25,825 nt of DNA from Bodo saltans (taxonomy: Eukaryota > Euglenozoa > Kinetoplastea > Eubodonida > Bodonidae). Made by a program: the position numbers and the translations under genes. The DNA lies in contig CYKH01000126.1 in assembly GCA_001460835.1 (NCBI GenBank), positions 6,186 to 32,010 of the forward strand. Direction: 5' to 3'. The notes below the pieces were generated by a model. The model was not told the DNA's origin, did no database searches, and saw only the letters and a list, made by a program, of their open reading frames with translations. The first letter of the stretch is position 1; each line of letters begins with the position of its first letter. Shown here piece by piece: positions 16,430 to 25,566 of this stretch.

Positions 16430-19400
16430 ATGGCAAAGATAGAAACCGATGAAGACATTATCAATCGGAAGAAAATTGAAATTCTTCCTGCATTGATCAA
16501 CATGAAGGGATTGCTTAGCCATCATATCGCTTCGTTTGATCATCTTGTTGGAGTTGAGCTGAAGAAAATTTTGATCAACGATTCAAACCGCGAGATCAAG
16601 AGCAGCATTGACCCTGATATTGTCATTCGATACACAAACATCAGAGTTCTTAACCCGCAGGAGATTGTTGCGAAGGGCCAACAACCGAAGAAGATTACTC
16701 CCCATGAATGCCGCCTTCGAGATCTCACATATCGTGGTGACATGATTGTGGACGTAGAGTACACCACCAGGGACAAGACGCGTAAAGTGTGCACCGAAAC
16801 CGACATCAAGATCGGCACAATCCCAATCATGCTCAAATCACAATCATGCAATTTGCATGGAAAGCGGAAAGAAGACATTGTACAAATGCGCGAGTGCGTC
16901 TTGGATCCTGGTGGCTACTTCATCATCAAAGGTGTTGAGAAAGTATGCCTAGTGCAAGAACAGCAAAGCAAGAATCGTGTTATCATCGAAGCCGATGACC
17001 ATGGAAATATTCTTGCACACGTTCAATCCAAGACTCATTACTCCATTTCGAAGTGTTCAGTGACCTTCCGTAAGGGAAAGGTGGTGATGACTCACCGTAG
17101 TTTTACGGAAGATATTCCCGTCGTCATTCTTCTCAAAGCTCTTGGATTAGAAAGCGATCAACACATTGCGCAGCACATTGGATCTGGGCCTGAAGTTGAA
17201 AAGGTATTGTTTGCATGTTTTGAGCATGCTGCGAAACACGGCGTCGTGAATCAGAACGACGCGCTGGCTTTCATCGGTGAGCGTCGCAAAGAGAACGCTT
17301 GGGAGGTCGATGACGGAAATGCGACGAACAAGCAGCAAGTTATCAAGTCAAAGGCTGATCGAGCAGCAGATTTCCTTGCTAGTGTCCTACTTTGTCATAT
17401 TCGCGAAGGAGAGGTCCAACGCGACTGGAACTTTCGGCACAAGGCTCTCTACGTTTGTTACATGGTGAGACGAATGATTGAAGCAACAAAAGATTCAACA
17501 CTTCTCGACGAGCGAGATTTTTACGGCAATAAACGGTTCGAGACCACTGGAACTCTGATGGCTCTCCTCTTCGAAGACCTCCTGAAGCAGTTCAATCGTG
17601 TTGTCAAAACCGCCATGGATCAGCAACTTTCGAAAAAAGATGCTACAAAGCCTTTTAGCGTTAAGCAATTGATGGAAAGCAAGGCCGAAGTGATCCAGAA
17701 CGGAATGCAAATGGCTGTCAGCAGTGGCAGGTGGGAACTCAAACGCTTTAACATGAGTCGTCAAGGTATTACCCAAGTCCTCTCGCGGCTCTCGTACATT
17801 GCGTGTCTCGGTATGATGACCCGCTTAGCGTCATCTTTCGAAAAAACGCGAAAAGTTAGTGGACCTCGATCGCTTCAGCCCAGTCAATGGGGAATGGTCT
17901 GCCCATGCGATACACCAGAAGGTGAAAGTTGTGGGCTAGTTAAGAACTTTGCGCTCCTCAGCCAAGTTACACTGGATCTCGACGATTTTCTCGTGAGATC
18001 AGCCATGCACAACTTGGGAGTAGAAGAAATCGACACGGTGAGTCCGGCGGAGTTTCTGATGCACCACACCGTTTTTCTCAACGGAACTCTCATCGGCATT
18101 CATCGTTATCCCAACCGACTGACAAGAGGAATCCGGGCCCTTCGACGCAGTGGCCGCCTCCATCCACACGTTTCTGTTTACTCCCAGTCAAAGCAGAAGT
18201 CTGTCCACCTAGGGTGCGACGGAGGTCGTATCGTCAGACTCTACCTTGTGGTCAATGATGGCAAGTTGGTCGTGACACCAGAACATTTAGATCAGCTTCG
18301 TGATGGCAAGCGCACAATTAACGACTTTCTCGCGGAAGGCATCGTAGAATTCGTTGACGTGAACGAAGGCAATGACTGTCTCATCGCAGTATATCCCAAA
18401 GACATCACGATCCACACAACACATATGGAAGTGGAGCCGCTGAGCATGCTCGGTGTCGTTGCTGGTATCATCCCATATCCCCACCACAATCAATCTGCTC
18501 GTAATACATTCCAATCTGCTATGGGCAAGCAAGCCCTTGGTGGCATTGCATACAACCAGCAGATTCGGGTCGACACCGTTCTTCTTCTCGGTGTTTACCC
18601 TCAACGCCCATTGTGTCGCAGCAAGGCAATGAATATCACGAACTACGAAAAGCTTGGCGCAGGCATTAACGCAATCGTGTGCGTGATGAGTTACAGCGGC
18701 TACGATATCGAAGATGCTCAGATCTACAACCGCTCATCGCTAGATCGAGGATATGGACGCTGTATCGTCCTGCGAAAACATGAGATAGAACTCCAAAAGC
18801 AACCCAATGGGCAGTTCGATATTGTACTGCCATCTGACTCCACTGATCCTCGTTTCAAGTACTTGAACAACGACGGTATTATTAGCAAAGGTGCACCTGT
18901 GAAGCAGTTTGATGTCCTCGTCAACAAGTTTCAACCAGTACCTGGAGGTAATCCGAAGGCCACTCCGCTAGTATTCAAATACCCTCAAACTGCAATTGTA
19001 GACCACGTCGTGATCACCCCACCCGGTGACAGCGAGCGGTCACATGATGTTGAACAAAAAATCAAAGTTGTTACTAGAGAAGTGCGTCCACCGGAGCCCG
19101 GTGACAAATTTTCTAGTCGGCATGGTCAGAAAGGTGTCGTTGGTCTTATCACAGATGGAACGAACCTACCCTTCAACGAAAAAGGAATGACGCCTGATAT
19201 GATCATGAACCCTCACGGTTTCCCTTCGCGTATGACCGTGGGCAAACTAATTGAGCTGGTGTCTGGCAAGCGCGGTGTGATCGAAGGCCGCTTCGGTGAT
19301 GGCACCGCTTTTGCTGGCGACTCAGTCGACGGCATCGGCTCAGCACTTGTTCAGAGTGGTTTCAACTACCAAGGGAAAGATGTGTTCTATTCTGGCATTA

Positions 19401-19819
19401 CCGGTGAACTGATGCCAGCCTACGTCTTTTTCGGTCCTATTTACTACCAGCGCCTGAAGCACATGGTGACCGATAAAATGCACGCTCGGGCCGGTGGACC
19501 ACGCTCACTTCTCACTCGTCAGCCGACTGAAGGTCGAGCCAGAAGCGGTGGATTGCGTGTAGGTGAAATGGAGCGCGATTGCATGGTGGGATACGGCGCC
19601 GCAATGCTTTTGAATGAGAGACTTTTGAAGAGTTCCGATATTTTCACTGCGGATGTGTGTAGTCACTGTGGTCACCTTGGATTCAAAGGGTACTGTCCAT
19701 ACTGCCATGCGAAAGGAACCATCTCAAAGGTCAATATGCCCTACGCATTCAAGCTGTTGTTGCAAGAAATGCAAGGAATGGGCATCAGCACTCGGCTAGT
19801 TTTGGATGACATCAATTAA
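16430..19819 (+). CDS. RPC2: DNA-directed RNA polymerase III second-largest subunit (RPC2/RPC128)
   Basis: This subunit, with the largest one, forms the active centre of RNA polymerase III, which makes 5S rRNA, tRNAs and other small RNAs. In kinetoplastids it also makes U snRNAs from promoters beside tRNA genes. The 1129 residues match the length of human POLR3B (1133). Pol III-specific phrases are present near the N-terminus (HECRLRDLTY, LDPGGYFIIKGVEKV) and in the middle (GLESDQHIAQHIG). Core motifs are intact: SYSGYDIEDA with E761 and D762, GDKFSSRHGQKG at 891-902, and MNPHGFPSRMTVGKL. The C-terminal zinc ribbon has C1077, C1080, C1089 and C1092, followed by MPYAFKLLLQEMQ. The closeness to human POLR3B over the whole length excludes the Pol I and Pol II homologues. 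No frameshift or truncation. Confidence 0.97.
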   Translation: MAKIETDEDIINRKKIEILPALINMKGLLSHHIASFDHLVGVELKKILINDSNREIKSSIDPDIVIRYTNIRVLNPQEIVAKGQQPKKITPHECRLRDLTYRGDMIVDVEYTTRDKTRKVCTETDIKIGTIPIMLKSQSCNLHGKRKEDIVQMRECVLDPGGYFIIKGVEKVCLVQEQQSKNRVIIEADDHGNILAHVQSKTHYSISKCSVTFRKGKVVMTHRSFTEDIPVVILLKALGLESDQHIAQHIGSGPEVEKVLFACFEHAAKHGVVNQNDALAFIGERRKENAWEVDDGNATNKQQVIKSKADRAADFLASVLLCHIREGEVQRDWNFRHKALYVCYMVRRMIEATKDSTLLDERDFYGNKRFETTGTLMALLFEDLLKQFNRVVKTAMDQQLSKKDATKPFSVKQLMESKAEVIQNGMQMAVSSGRWELKRFNMSRQGITQVLSRLSYIACLGMMTRLASSFEKTRKVSGPRSLQPSQWGMVCPCDTPEGESCGLVKNFALLSQVTLDLDDFLVRSAMHNLGVEEIDTVSPAEFLMHHTVFLNGTLIGIHRYPNRLTRGIRALRRSGRLHPHVSVYSQSKQKSVHLGCDGGRIVRLYLVVNDGKLVVTPEHLDQLRDGKRTINDFLAEGIVEFVDVNEGNDCLIAVYPKDITIHTTHMEVEPLSMLGVVAGIIPYPHHNQSARNTFQSAMGKQALGGIAYNQQIRVDTVLLLGVYPQRPLCRSKAMNITNYEKLGAGINAIVCVMSYSGYDIEDAQIYNRSSLDRGYGRCIVLRKHEIELQKQPNGQFDIVLPSDSTDPRFKYLNNDGIISKGAPVKQFDVLVNKFQPVPGGNPKATPLVFKYPQTAIVDHVVITPPGDSERSHDVEQKIKVVTREVRPPEPGDKFSSRHGQKGVVGLITDGTNLPFNEKGMTPDMIMNPHGFPSRMTVGKLIELVSGKRGVIEGRFGDGTAFAGDSVDGIGSALVQSGFNYQGKDVFYSGITGELMPAYVFFGPIYYQRLKHMVTDKMHARAGGPRSLLTRQPTEGRARSGGLRVGEMERDCMVGYGAAMLLNERLLKSSDIFTADVCSHCGHLGFKGYCPYCHAKGTISKVNMPYAFKLLLQEMQGMGISTRLVLDDIN

Positions 19820-19859
19820 CGAGTTAAATTGCACCCGTTTGCACACGACAACATGAAAG

Positions 19860-19939
19860 TTTCTTTTTTGAACAAAATCATTGTCATTATTATCCACGTT
19901 CATCATTGTTTTTCTACTTTTGCTTTGAAACTACTGCAG
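19860..19939 (+). promoter_or_regulatory. Putative spliced-leader acceptor deciding the SET-like gene start
   Basis: The AG-free stretch 19860-19937 contains T-rich runs (19861-19869, 19907-19926) and ends at AG 19938-19939, directly before the ATG at 19940. This argues against starting at 19853 or at the upstream TTG (19829), whose translation is a hydrophobic reading of the tract. Confidence 0.5.
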
Positions 19940-20866
19940 ATGAAAGTGCTTTCGTCCGCACTTCGAGTAGCGCGGCACCACATCAGCCGTGATTGGGAAC
20001 TTGTTGACTCAAAACTCATCAGTTCGGTGAGGCCTCATGGTATCGGACTCTGTCCGATATTAACCACTATGCACTCGCCCTCAAAGCGGCGCCGGGCTCT
20101 CAGTGTCCACGCCGAGTATTCGGTGCCCAAAGACTGTCCCCTCGCAGTAATCCCTTTTGGCTGTGCGATCGGAGCTCATTCATGGCTAGATACTGATCGG
20201 ACGTATCTATTGCCCTCAGTCGATGACTTGAGAAATTGTCTTGGTAAGTGTGGCCACGAAGAATTAGTTGATGTTGTTGGCATTGCTTTGTCCCTTTGCT
20301 TTCATCTGGTGCAACTTCAACCTTCATTACGGTGTACGTGGTTCGCGGCCATGCTACAATCGATTTCAACTGTCAACGCCGTCCTTCAGGACGATAATGA
20401 AATCCTTTCGGCAACAATCCGCGAGATTCACACTGTGTTGGCGACGTCAATGATTGTTCCACATATTGACGCGTTTGAAGTTAGTGTGAAGTATTCTCTT
20501 GGCTCGCTTGTTGAACTTGAGAGCCCAAAAGATGCCGCTACTTCTGATGAATCAAACGATGAACCTGCAGTCTGTTTTGCGGTTGTTCCAGTGTTAGATG
20601 CCGTGGTCAACAAATATAGTGTTCCTGCCAACGTAGCACTACACAAGCTGTCGCGTGATAGCATTCGGGCGTTGCGTCGTGATGGGTTTCCGTTGATTGG
20701 ATGCGGACAGAGCCTCATTTCTGCCGATGCAAAAACGGACTATTTGGTTCTCGTATCTCTTGATGATATACGAGGTGGTGAAGAGCTGTCGCTCAATCAA
20801 AGTTTTCCTGTGGGCAGACCAGATCTTTGGTCGTCTCTGGAACGGCTTCGACTGGGCGTCTCATGA
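19940..20866 (+). CDS. Divergent SET-domain-like protein (SETD3/SETD4/Rubisco-LSMT type)
   Basis: SET-domain proteins of this branch methylate lysine or histidine of non-histone targets using SAM. This 308-residue protein shows weak but ordered traces of the fold. HGIGL at 33-37 followed by a line resembling the dIPxGxxLxxIP start (SVPKDCPLAVIPF) is the first. A helical insert (about 90-180) follows. Then VLDAVVNKYSVPANVAL (218-234) sits where D..NH....PN occurs, and LDDIRGGEELSLNQSF (274-289) corresponds to DI.aGEE..isYG. The NH pair reads NK and the catalytic Tyr after GEEL reads Asn, so it may be inactive or highly diverged. The start is uncertain: ATG at 19940 follows the acceptor AG directly, and an internal ATG at 20069 is possible but would cut the GIGL region. 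Confidence 0.5.
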   Translation: MKVLSSALRVARHHISRDWELVDSKLISSVRPHGIGLCPILTTMHSPSKRRRALSVHAEYSVPKDCPLAVIPFGCAIGAHSWLDTDRTYLLPSVDDLRNCLGKCGHEELVDVVGIALSLCFHLVQLQPSLRCTWFAAMLQSISTVNAVLQDDNEILSATIREIHTVLATSMIVPHIDAFEVSVKYSLGSLVELESPKDAATSDESNDEPAVCFAVVPVLDAVVNKYSVPANVALHKLSRDSIRALRRDGFPLIGCGQSLISADAKTDYLVLVSLDDIRGGEELSLNQSFPVGRPDLWSSLERLRLGVS

Positions 20867-20937
20867 TGTTTTTGTTGCTCGAACGTAATCATGCACATTT
20901 AATCCAAACTAACTACATGCTACTTTGCACACCTAAG

Positions 20938-20980
20938 TTTGTTCGTTGTTGTTTTTTTACCTTTGACGGTGTCACACTAG
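20938..20980 (+). promoter_or_regulatory. Putative spliced-leader acceptor for the XRN-like gene
   Basis: The T-rich run at 20942-20963 is AG-free until AG 20979-20980, 8 nt before the ATG at 20989. It supports that ATG over the upstream in-frame TTG at 20827, whose frame overlaps the end of the previous gene. Confidence 0.5.
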
Positions 20981-20988
20981 GCATTGTT

Positions 20989-22620
20989 ATGGGAACTTTT
21001 GGATTGTGGAAGTACGTCGCAGCACACAATGTTCAATACGCCGCCGATAAGAAAGTTGGCGGTGGAGTTGACCATATGTTTCTCGATATGAATGGCTTGA
21101 TGCACATGAGCTACTCGAAAGCGTCTCCGACAAGCGCCACAACAATGAAGAACTTGAAATCTTTGATTCAAAAGCTCTTGAACCTGTACAACCCGACAAA
21201 ATCTCTGATTGTTGTGTTTGACGGGCCGGCTCCAACGGCAAAACTCCGTACTCAACGCGAACGCCGGCAAAGTATGCTTAAAAACAGCGAAAGTATGGAG
21301 CTTAATGAGGCTCAAATCGTCACCGGAAGTCCGTTTGTGCTCGACTGCGAGAAAGAGATCATTGAAATGTTGAGAATAGGAGCCGCGCAAAAGAAATTGT
21401 GTGGCGTGGAAATTGACGGCATGCTGGTGCTTCGTGTCAATGGTTCCACAGTGCCAGGCGAAGGGGAAATTAAAATTGGAGAAGAATTGAGGCGGCTTCC
21501 ATATGTTGCCGGAGCATACGATCCTGACGATCGTGTTGTTGTCGTTGGGAATGACTCTGACCTCATTCTAACGTGCATCGCCTGCACCCCGTATCATAAC
21601 TTCTTCGTCGTCAATCCTTTTACGTTTGTTGCAACACACGTCGGGGAACTCATGACACATTGGACAAATGTTGACTCGGTTCGAAAACTTCCTCTTGAGC
21701 TGCTTCCTTCGTTCCGGCTCGACTTTGTGTTTTTGGCGCTGCTGGCAGGTGGCGATCACTACCCTGGGATCGAAGATGACTGGTTACAGTTGTGGCGACG
21801 TTACCGCAAGCTTCGACTTGACGGCGGATTCTTCCGTCAATCACTCGTTACTCGAGACTCGAAGGGGGAAACTCAGCTGCATTGGGAGCTGTTTCGAGCT
21901 GTTGCCGCGCGAGATCATGGTGTTATGCAACATTACGTTGGATCGAAAAACAAGCGGAAAACTGTCAAGGCACAGGGGAGCACTACTGCACCCGAGAGTG
22001 GTATTCAACTGCTTAAGGATGTACGATGGTCCTTCGACATGGTCTCAGGGCAACCGTGCTCCGACTATTACCATCATCACCGCGGTGAAGCCCCTCGGCT
22101 CAGTAGCCTGAGGAGTGCTTTAGGTTCCAAAGGAGTGAATGGACAATCTGCTGTTGTTCACTCAACTGTACCACCGCTGTTGCCATTGCAAGTCTACGTT
22201 GCTGTGATTGGCGTTTCGAGATTATTACCAGTTGCAATACGAAATTCGATTGACTCGACGACACTCAAAGCTTTTGAGCAGACTTTGTCCGTTGGAAAAA
22301 TTCTTTCATCAGTCGAGGAATTTTTTAAAGTACTTCGGTTGGATCAGCTGTCCAACGTAGAAAAACTTGCACTCAAGTTTGGAGACATCTGCGATGTGAT
22401 TGCGCTTGATCCTACTCTGGATGTCGTATCTTCAAGGTCATTTTTCTCGTATCCTGTGGATGTCAATCAGATTTCTTTCAAAAACCTGTACGACTCGCGC
22501 GGAGTTCGCCTTATGAGAATTCGTCCCGTCGCAGACGCAGCAGTTCCAGTTGTGGAGCCAATTCCTGGGATCGCTGACGAAGTGGTATCCAGCTCTGACG
22601 AAGTCGTTGAAACTTGTTAA
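20989..22620 (+). CDS. Compact XRN-family 5'-3' exoribonuclease
   Basis: XRN enzymes degrade 5'-monophosphorylated RNA in mRNA turnover, rRNA processing and surveillance; trypanosomes have four (XRNA-XRND). This 543-residue protein is much shorter than Xrn1 or Rat1, but the nuclease core is complete. It begins MGTFGLWKY, as XRNs begin MGVP.F..W. Acidic residues corresponding to the seven metal ligands are present: D33 (FLDMNGLMH), D78 (VVFDGPAP), E158 and E160 (VPGEGEIKI), D189 and D191 (GNDSDLIL), and D256 (LAGGDHYPGIE). In the C-terminal half a VRWSFDMVSGQPCSDYY stretch and PLLPLQVYVAVIGVSRLLP match the second conserved region. The GGDHYPGIE loop is closer to FEN1-type wording than to the XRN GNDFLPH loop. 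Start set by the acceptor at 20979-20980. Confidence 0.82.
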   Translation: MGTFGLWKYVAAHNVQYAADKKVGGGVDHMFLDMNGLMHMSYSKASPTSATTMKNLKSLIQKLLNLYNPTKSLIVVFDGPAPTAKLRTQRERRQSMLKNSESMELNEAQIVTGSPFVLDCEKEIIEMLRIGAAQKKLCGVEIDGMLVLRVNGSTVPGEGEIKIGEELRRLPYVAGAYDPDDRVVVVGNDSDLILTCIACTPYHNFFVVNPFTFVATHVGELMTHWTNVDSVRKLPLELLPSFRLDFVFLALLAGGDHYPGIEDDWLQLWRRYRKLRLDGGFFRQSLVTRDSKGETQLHWELFRAVAARDHGVMQHYVGSKNKRKTVKAQGSTTAPESGIQLLKDVRWSFDMVSGQPCSDYYHHHRGEAPRLSSLRSALGSKGVNGQSAVVHSTVPPLLPLQVYVAVIGVSRLLPVAIRNSIDSTTLKAFEQTLSVGKILSSVEEFFKVLRLDQLSNVEKLALKFGDICDVIALDPTLDVVSSRSFFSYPVDVNQISFKNLYDSRGVRLMRIRPVADAAVPVVEPIPGIADEVVSSSDEVVETC

Positions 22621-22677
22621 CTGCAATAGTCAGTTGGTTGGATAATGCTTTTGCTTTTTGAATGCCTCCGAAGTCAG

Positions 22678-22712
22678 CCTTTCAAAATTATTGTTGTCTT
22701 TTTCCGATTAAG
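22678..22712 (+). promoter_or_regulatory. Putative spliced-leader acceptor for the acyl-CoA dehydrogenase gene
   Basis: The T-rich run at 22689-22704 is AG-free until AG 22711-22712, 11 nt before the ATG at 22724. Confidence 0.5.
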
Positions 22713-22723
22713 GAGTCTTCATC

Positions 22724-23932
22724 ATGCGCCGCCTTATTCAGCGATCTGCTGGGCCAGTCGCCTCTGGAATTCGAAGTGTCACGTCACCTGGGATGGATTT
22801 CTTGCTGAATCCGACACCTGAACATCAGATGCTGCGAGACACTGTTGCCAAATTTGCAAAGGAAAAGGTCGAACCGCAGGCACGTGAGCACGATAACGAA
22901 ATGAAGTTCAACTCAAAACTTTTCAAAGAACTTGGAGAAATGGGTCTGCTTGGTGTCACTATCCCAGCAGAAAATGGTGGTGCTGGCATGGATACAACCG
23001 CCGCAGTCATCATTCATCATGAACTTTCGAAGTACGATCCTGGATTTTGCTTAGCGTACCTTGCACATTCCATGTTATTCGTGAACAACTTCTTCTTCGC
23101 AGCGAACGAGGAACAGCGCTCTCGCTACCTTCCAAGAGTCTTAAGCGGTGATGTCGTCGCAGGAATGTGCATGTCGGAACCAGGTGCAGGAACAGACGTG
23201 CTGGGCATGACGACAACTGCAACGAAGAACGCTGCTGGAAACTATGTTATCAATGGTGGAAAGATTTGGATTACCAACGGTACCATGGGCGAAGTGTTCC
23301 TTGTCTACGCTAAGTTAGAAGGGAAAATTACTGCGTTCCTTGTCGAGCGCTCCTTCAAGGGCTTCAGCAATGGTCCAAAAATTGATAAATGCGGCATGCG
23401 TGGCTCGCAGATGTGTCAAATTTTCTTTGAGAATGTTGAAGTCCCAAAGGAAAATCTAGTTGGTGCTGAAGGGAAGGGTGTTGTTCACATGATGCGCAAC
23501 CTGGAAATTGAACGATTGACACTTGCCGCCATGGCCGTGGGAATTGCCGATCGGTGCGTGGACTTGATGGTCCAGTACGGAAAAGATCGCAAAGCTTTTG
23601 GACAGCCAATCATTAACTTTGGTCAAATGCAACGCTATATTGCAGAGTCATTTGCTCAGACAGAAGCTGCCAAGGCACTGACGTATGCTGTGAGTCGAAG
23701 TGTTGCTCCAGGAATTCAAAACCGTATCGGTAGCGACGCCGCTAAATTGTTCGCTGCGCCCGTTTCCAAGGTTGTAGCTGACAACGCAATGCAAATGATG
23801 GGCGGCATGGGATATTCTCGTGACATGCCTGTTGAGCGTCTTTGGCGAGACGCAAAGTTGCTCGAAATCGGTGGGGGTACAATCGAAGCGCACCACAAGA
23901 ACCTTGCCAAGGACCTGGGAGCCCTCTTCTGA
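22724..23932 (+). CDS. Mitochondrial acyl-CoA dehydrogenase, isovaleryl-CoA dehydrogenase-like
   Basis: This FAD enzyme removes hydrogens from the alpha and beta carbons of an acyl-CoA and passes electrons to ETF; isovaleryl-CoA dehydrogenase acts in leucine breakdown. The 402-residue protein has an Arg-rich, acid-free N-terminus (MRRLIQRSAGPVASGIRS) typical of mitochondrial import. The family signature MSEPGAGTDVLG is at 150-161, the FAD-contacting IWITNG at 181-186, and the C-terminal MGGMGYSRDMPVERLWRDAK at 359-378. At the position of the MCAD catalytic Glu (E376) it has glycine (G384 in EIGGGT). An acidic residue is instead found at E263 in LEIERLTLA, matching E254 of isovaleryl-CoA dehydrogenase, so the base appears to be in the IVD position. 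The chain-length specificity is inferred only. No break. Confidence 0.85.
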   Translation: MRRLIQRSAGPVASGIRSVTSPGMDFLLNPTPEHQMLRDTVAKFAKEKVEPQAREHDNEMKFNSKLFKELGEMGLLGVTIPAENGGAGMDTTAAVIIHHELSKYDPGFCLAYLAHSMLFVNNFFFAANEEQRSRYLPRVLSGDVVAGMCMSEPGAGTDVLGMTTTATKNAAGNYVINGGKIWITNGTMGEVFLVYAKLEGKITAFLVERSFKGFSNGPKIDKCGMRGSQMCQIFFENVEVPKENLVGAEGKGVVHMMRNLEIERLTLAAMAVGIADRCVDLMVQYGKDRKAFGQPIINFGQMQRYIAESFAQTEAAKALTYAVSRSVAPGIQNRIGSDAAKLFAAPVSKVVADNAMQMMGGMGYSRDMPVERLWRDAKLLEIGGGTIEAHHKNLAKDLGALF

Positions 23933-24029
23933 CCATCCGCACTTTGAGGGGCGCATGGTGCTGGTGATTTCTAAGCCAATCTGATCTAATCGCAAACAAC
24001 GTTGGAATTCTACTTGATTCATTGACGAG

Positions 24030-24071
24030 CGCTTGCAATCGACTGCTGTCTTGCTTTTGTCTTTCATAAAG
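24030..24071 (+). promoter_or_regulatory. Putative spliced-leader acceptor for the RING gene
   Basis: The T/C-rich run at 24042-24065 is AG-free until AG 24070-24071, 1 nt before the ATG at 24073. Confidence 0.4.
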
Positions 24072-24072
24072 A

Positions 24073-25566
24073 ATGGATAGTGAATTAATTCCGTGGGAAG
24101 TTCATTGTGCTCTGAAGGACAGTGCAGTTGACAGTTTCTCTGCTGTGTTGCAACGGGAGTTGGCCCACTTTCGTACAAAAACTCGAGCAAATGCAATCGA
24201 ATCCTCCATCGCGAGCGAGCTTAAGGCCAACAGCATGCGAGTTCAGAGCCCTTTGGAGCACAATACCAGAGTGGAAGAAAAATCACAACTCGGTCGTGAT
24301 GTGGTTAGCATTTCAGCTGACGAGTTATTCGTTGCTGTGGAGCAAGATTCTGAAGTTATTCATTTGCTGGATGTTCTTGCCGGTCTCAGAGCCCAAGTCA
24401 CTGAGTGTGAAACGTTTTTGGAAGCTCAAACGTTACACACAGGATCGCGTCACACTGCAAGGCGCGACCAATTCGCACGGCAACAACTGGACTCTGATTT
24501 GGGCCGACGTCAGTCGGTCGCTCAGCGCAAGGCCACCATCGCCGCATTTCGAAAGGCCTCAGCTGCAATCATCACGCGCCCTTCGTTGGCTGGTGCAGTT
24601 GAACCCACGCGCGCACCAGTAAACGACAAGCCGACTCAAAGTTTAACAGCTGCAACTGCTGAAAGCTACTTCAGTCTTGAAAAGCGCGATGACATTGTTC
24701 GAGATCTTAGTGAGCTCGGACGGAGTGGCAACGACAACGAAACGGTTGTTCGTTTGCAGGTCGCTGCAGCTGGAGAGCGGCTACTATTTGAGGAGACTAT
24801 TGCGGCCATGACGGCTGTCCACGAACAGGATCGCGCTGACATTGACAATGCACTCGTCCGCCAGCGAATGCGTCTCCAAGCCGCCGAGTCTCACGTTTCA
24901 AAGTTAGTCGCCGCCGAGCTGCAAAGACTCGTTGCTAGTCAACGACAAGGGCCCTCAGATGCAGCAGTTCCCGTGCGCGAAGATGACGACAGTGATACAG
25001 CATCTTCAGATTCGGACGTCTTGGAATCGCGCGACATTGAGCTCACACGAATGATTGACGGGACAATTCGGGTCAGCGTTGGGTTACAATCCGAAATTGC
25101 TTCGTTGTCGGATTTGGACCTTGGTTTAGTTGCAACGGTTCTCAAAGAGTCACGTGCACGTGAAGTGCAGATACGAGAATCGCTTGAATCCATGAGTACC
25201 ATACTTCGAAATCTTGAGCGTTGCAACGAAGCATTCGAAGCAGACTTCTTTTGTTCGTCATGTCGTGCGTCGTTCGTGGACCTTTATCTTCTGTGGCCGT
25301 GCGGCCATCAATACTGCCTCGATTGCGTTTACCGCAATGAGCTACAAGCCGGTGGATACTTTTGCGAAGAATGCCAATCTGCAACAACTGAAATTCCAGT
25401 TCCAAACGTTGCTGTCAACGACGTTGTTTCACGCATGTCCTTCAAACGCTCTGGAGTCCATGGCCTCTTCGACGTGATCAACCGCTTCAGGAAAGAAACT
25501 TTCAACGCAGAGTCAACCGAAAAAGGTTTCACTGCTGGCCTCCACGTAGGACTACCGCAATTGTAG
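24073..25566 (+). CDS. RING-finger protein with helical N-terminal region, possible E3 ubiquitin ligase
   Basis: C3HC4 RING domains recruit ubiquitin-loaded E2 enzymes, so such proteins usually act as E3 ligases. In this 497-residue protein the RING lies at 394-434: C394, C397, C410, H412, C415, C418, C431, C434. WPCGH (408-412) supplies the C-x-H step. The spacing between the first two pairs (12 residues) and before the last pair (12) fits the RING consensus. The rest is largely helical and charged, with Arg/Gln/Glu-rich stretches (about 215-305), including an acidic DDDSDTASSDSD patch (304-315) that may be phosphorylated. No transmembrane helix or other named domain is seen. Substrate and pathway unknown. 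Confidence 0.75.
   Translation: MDSELIPWEVHCALKDSAVDSFSAVLQRELAHFRTKTRANAIESSIASELKANSMRVQSPLEHNTRVEEKSQLGRDVVSISADELFVAVEQDSEVIHLLDVLAGLRAQVTECETFLEAQTLHTGSRHTARRDQFARQQLDSDLGRRQSVAQRKATIAAFRKASAAIITRPSLAGAVEPTRAPVNDKPTQSLTAATAESYFSLEKRDDIVRDLSELGRSGNDNETVVRLQVAAAGERLLFEETIAAMTAVHEQDRADIDNALVRQRMRLQAAESHVSKLVAAELQRLVASQRQGPSDAAVPVREDDDSDTASSDSDVLESRDIELTRMIDGTIRVSVGLQSEIASLSDLDLGLVATVLKESRAREVQIRESLESMSTILRNLERCNEAFEADFFCSSCRASFVDLYLLWPCGHQYCLDCVYRNELQAGGYFCEECQSATTEIPVPNVAVNDVVSRMSFKRSGVHGLFDVINRFRKETFNAESTEKGFTAGLHVGLPQL

Noticed and set aside
16430-19819. Assignment as Pol II or Pol I second-largest subunit
   Set aside because: Segments such as GLESDQHIAQHIG, LDPGGYFIIKGVEKV and the total length match the Pol III subunit throughout.
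20827-20988. Upstream extension of the XRN-like frame
   Set aside because: It begins at TTG, overlaps the end of the previous gene, and reads a pyrimidine tract. The MGTFGLWKY start at 20989 matches the family.
23648-24196. Minus-strand open frame of 182 codons across the dehydrogenase and RING genes
   Set aside because: It spans two supported + genes and the gap between them, with no recognisable content.
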